DNA of 64,000 nt, taken from Mimachlamys varia. Lineage: Eukaryota; Mollusca; Bivalvia; Pectinida; Pectinidae. Positions 61,687-64,000 of the stretch are shown piece by piece. Within the stretch, counting starts at the first letter, position 1. Each line of letters begins with the position of its first letter. A model generated the notes under the pieces. That model did no database searches. It was not told where the DNA came from and saw only the letters and a list, made by a program, of their open reading frames with translations. The position numbers and the translations under genes are program-made. The stretch spans positions 448,001 to 512,000 of the forward strand of contig OX392528.1 of the NCBI GenBank assembly GCA_947623455.1. Reading direction: 5' to 3'.

Positions 61687-61692
61687 ATTACA

Positions 61693-62872
61693 TAGGATAT
61701 ATACCCACTACAATGACAACAGATATTGGTAACAGTAGAGAGTATTATGTAATCTATCTGTCTAAACCGGAATTGGACACAGATTTGATCGGTTTACACA
61801 GATGTCCAGTTTATAGAGGTATGATATAACAACTATATATACCAACAGGAAGTAATTTCTGTTTGTACCTGACAGGTGAAAACCTTATTCCCACAGGTCC
61901 AAGACAGACCACAAGGAGACAGTTTTTATTAACTGAATCGGATTTGGACCCTAATCCTGATACTTTATTAAAACATCAGCCAATATGGTGACCAGCATGT
62001 GGAACTGACCCACACTGAACTGACCCATGGTCTGTATATTAACTGACCCAACACTGTTAAGGAGGGATCTAAATCCTTTATATCAGATAAGCTTTACAAA
62101 TAATTGACTTTAACACTCCTCTGAATCACACCACTATCTCCTCTTATTGTAGGACTTAAGATAAAGGTATCCCACCCATTGTTGGCCCTGTTAATAGGGG
62201 CTACTCGGCCCTGTGTATAGGGGCTACTCCCTTCACCTTAGAGTCAGTAAGACTTGCTCCCCTGCTGAGGGTTCAAAGTAATATTGTCCAGACTTAATTA
62301 CATTACAGCTTTGTTTGAAAGTTCAGACAAGTGAATATTCACAGGAAGGAGACTTGTTAAACAAATATATACAGCCCTGTAAATGGTATAGAGCTAGGGT
62401 GTATACCTCCAGTCATAGTGCTGTAAAATACATGTCATACTTGCATCCAATTTTAGAAATGAACCATCATACCAACAAGAACAGTTCAGGCTACCACGGT
62501 TAAAACTCAAAAGGAACATTTTTCATTCAGAAAAACATCAAATTACCCTCCTATCTCAGTAAGAAGAACACTATGAAATTTTCATTGAAGTATGATTCAC
62601 TGTAAAACGCTAAAATCTGCGAGCACCAAAATAAATAAATTTATAGTTCACTATTTTCACTACAGTGTGTAGTTAAACCACAGACTTTTAACTTTACATT
62701 TCTGAACTTGTGTTTCAAACATCAACATATCATGATAAATTTAAGATATTACACACAAGCTAATAAAACAGAAGTATGACATAGAGAACTTTGGTCAGAC
62801 ATACAGCTGTTAGCCTTAAGTGACCTCACATCATCACACATATAAAGCAATGGCGAGTCTCTTGTAAAAGTA
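61693..62872. other. intron sequence without recognised features
   Basis: No upstream motor exon (P-loop or N-terminal strand) could be recognised here, so the gene's 5' part lies beyond 64000. Confidence 0.6.
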
Positions 62873-64000
62873 AACAAGAGGCCCAATGGGCCTGCATCGC
62901 TCACCTGGTATCAATCTCCTACTTATATTATAGTGTAACCCTTAAGTCCCCTAAAATCTTTTAATGTAAGACATTTAGAAGAACATCTTAAGATTTAAAC
63001 ATATTTTACCCCTGTGACCTTATAAAACATCAAATTTCATTTTCAAATTTTGTTTGGCTTCATCCCAGGACGCTACCAGCCAAATATCATGTCTCTAGGC
63101 ATTTCACTTTATCAGAAGAAGTCACTCAAAGCTTTTAACCACTGATTTGACCACTGTGACCTTTAATATGGGTCAAGCTCATTTTCCTTCCCAAAGTTTG
63201 TCAAGCTTCATACAAGGAACCTTTCAGCCAAATATCATGCTTCAAGGGCTTTTGGTATTTCAGAAGAAGTCGGGTAAAGGTTTTAACAGATTTGACCCCT
63301 GTGACCTTGAATATAGGTCAAGGTCATTTCTTTTTGCAAACTTTGTCAGGCTTTATCCAAGGAACCTTTCAGCCAAATATCCTGCTTCTAGGGCTTTTGG
63401 TGTTTCAGAAGAAGTCGTTTGAAGGTTTTAACAGATTTGACCCCTGTGACCTTGAATATAGGTCAAGGTCATTTCTTTTTGCTAACTTTGTCGGGCTTCA
63501 TCCAAGGAACCTTTCAGCCAAATATCAAGCTTCTAGGGCTTTTGGTATTTCAGAAGAAGTCGCTTAAAGGTTTTAACAGATTTGACTCCTGTGACCTTGA
63601 ATATAGGTCAAGGTCATTTCTTTTCGCAAACTTTGTCGGGCTTCATCCCAGGAACCTTTCAGTCAAATATCATGCTTCTAGGGATTTTGGTATTTCAGAA
63701 GAAGTCGGGTAAAGGTTTTAACAGATTTGACCCCTGTGACCTTGAATATAGGCGAAGGTCTTTTCTTTTTGCATACTTTGTCGGGCTTCATCCAAGGAAC
63801 ATTTTAGCCAAATATCATGCTTCCGGGGTTTTTGGTATTTCAGAAGAAGTCGTTAGAAGGTTTTAGCAGATTTGACCCCTGTGACCTTGAATATAGGTCA
63901 AGGTCATTTCTTTTCGCAAACTTTGTCGGGCTTCCTCAAAGGAACATTTCAGCCAAATATCATGCTTCTAGGGCTTTTGGTATTTCAGAAGAAGTCATTT
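62873..64000 (+). mobile_element. second Helentron-like copy, cut by window end
   Basis: Begins AACAAGAGGCCCAATGGGCC like the copy at 38068, same orientation, with about 150 bp of closely matching left-end sequence and then at least five 145-bp units with TCAAGGTCA pairs. The first units are more diverged than those of the larger copy. Confidence 0.85.

Noticed and set aside
61693..64000. Search for the P-loop exon of the motor
   Set aside because: No minus-strand frame with GxTGSGKS-like text and proper splice sites was seen, so none is annotated.

Overview
The window is animal genomic DNA. It has AT-rich long introns, GT-AG splice sites, no operon structure, and roughly half of its length in tandem repeats. 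The repeat types point to a bivalve mollusc: a Helentron-like element with a 145-bp tandem core and hairpin-containing ends, the recurring phrase AAAGGGCCATAACTCC, short inverted-repeat elements, and a minisatellite in nearly every intron. This taxonomic call is an inference; no species-specific marker was seen.

One gene is recognisable. It lies on the minus strand and runs across almost the whole window: 21 exons between 60895 (5' side) and 1 (3' side), about 2.34 kb of coding sequence or 780 codons. It encodes a kinesin-3 motor of the KIF16 group (KIF16B / Klp98A / STARD9). The exons give, in order, the second half of the motor domain (switch I SSRSH, switch [34 protein letters not shown]), the neck with its [14 protein letters not shown] motif, a short coiled coil, a complete FHA domain, then long coiled coils. 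The P-loop exons lie beyond base 64000 and the C-terminus (a PX or START domain would decide the orthologue) lies before base 1. Every exon-exon reading phase I could derive is consistent.

From left to right: 1-6.2 kb holds three coiled-coil exons and six minisatellites. 6.2-25 kb is intron with about fifteen different arrays, one small exon at 20.2 kb and a LINE 3' end. 25-29.2 kb is the exon-dense FHA region, interrupted by a 1.1-kb array. 29.2-36.5 kb holds two exons around a 3.6-kb array of a 38-bp unit. 36.9-45.8 kb holds a MITE and a 7.8-kb Helentron-like element. 46-49.3 kb holds three motor exons whose introns are made of copies of their own splice sites. 50.4-55 kb is a 4.6-kb array of a 37-bp unit. 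55.7-60.9 kb holds five motor exons. 61-64 kb holds an inverted-repeat element and the start of a second Helentron-like copy.

The most interesting observation is that at least six arrays have a repeat unit that spans an exon-intron junction of this gene. Each unit repeats the last or first coding bases together with the adjoining 5' or 3' splice site, so the introns carry from one to about 36 extra copies of their own splice sites. A second observation is that each 145-bp unit of the Helentron-like core carries TGACCTTGA and TCAAGGTCA as an inverted pair, which is the extended half-site of ERR/NR5A-type nuclear receptors.
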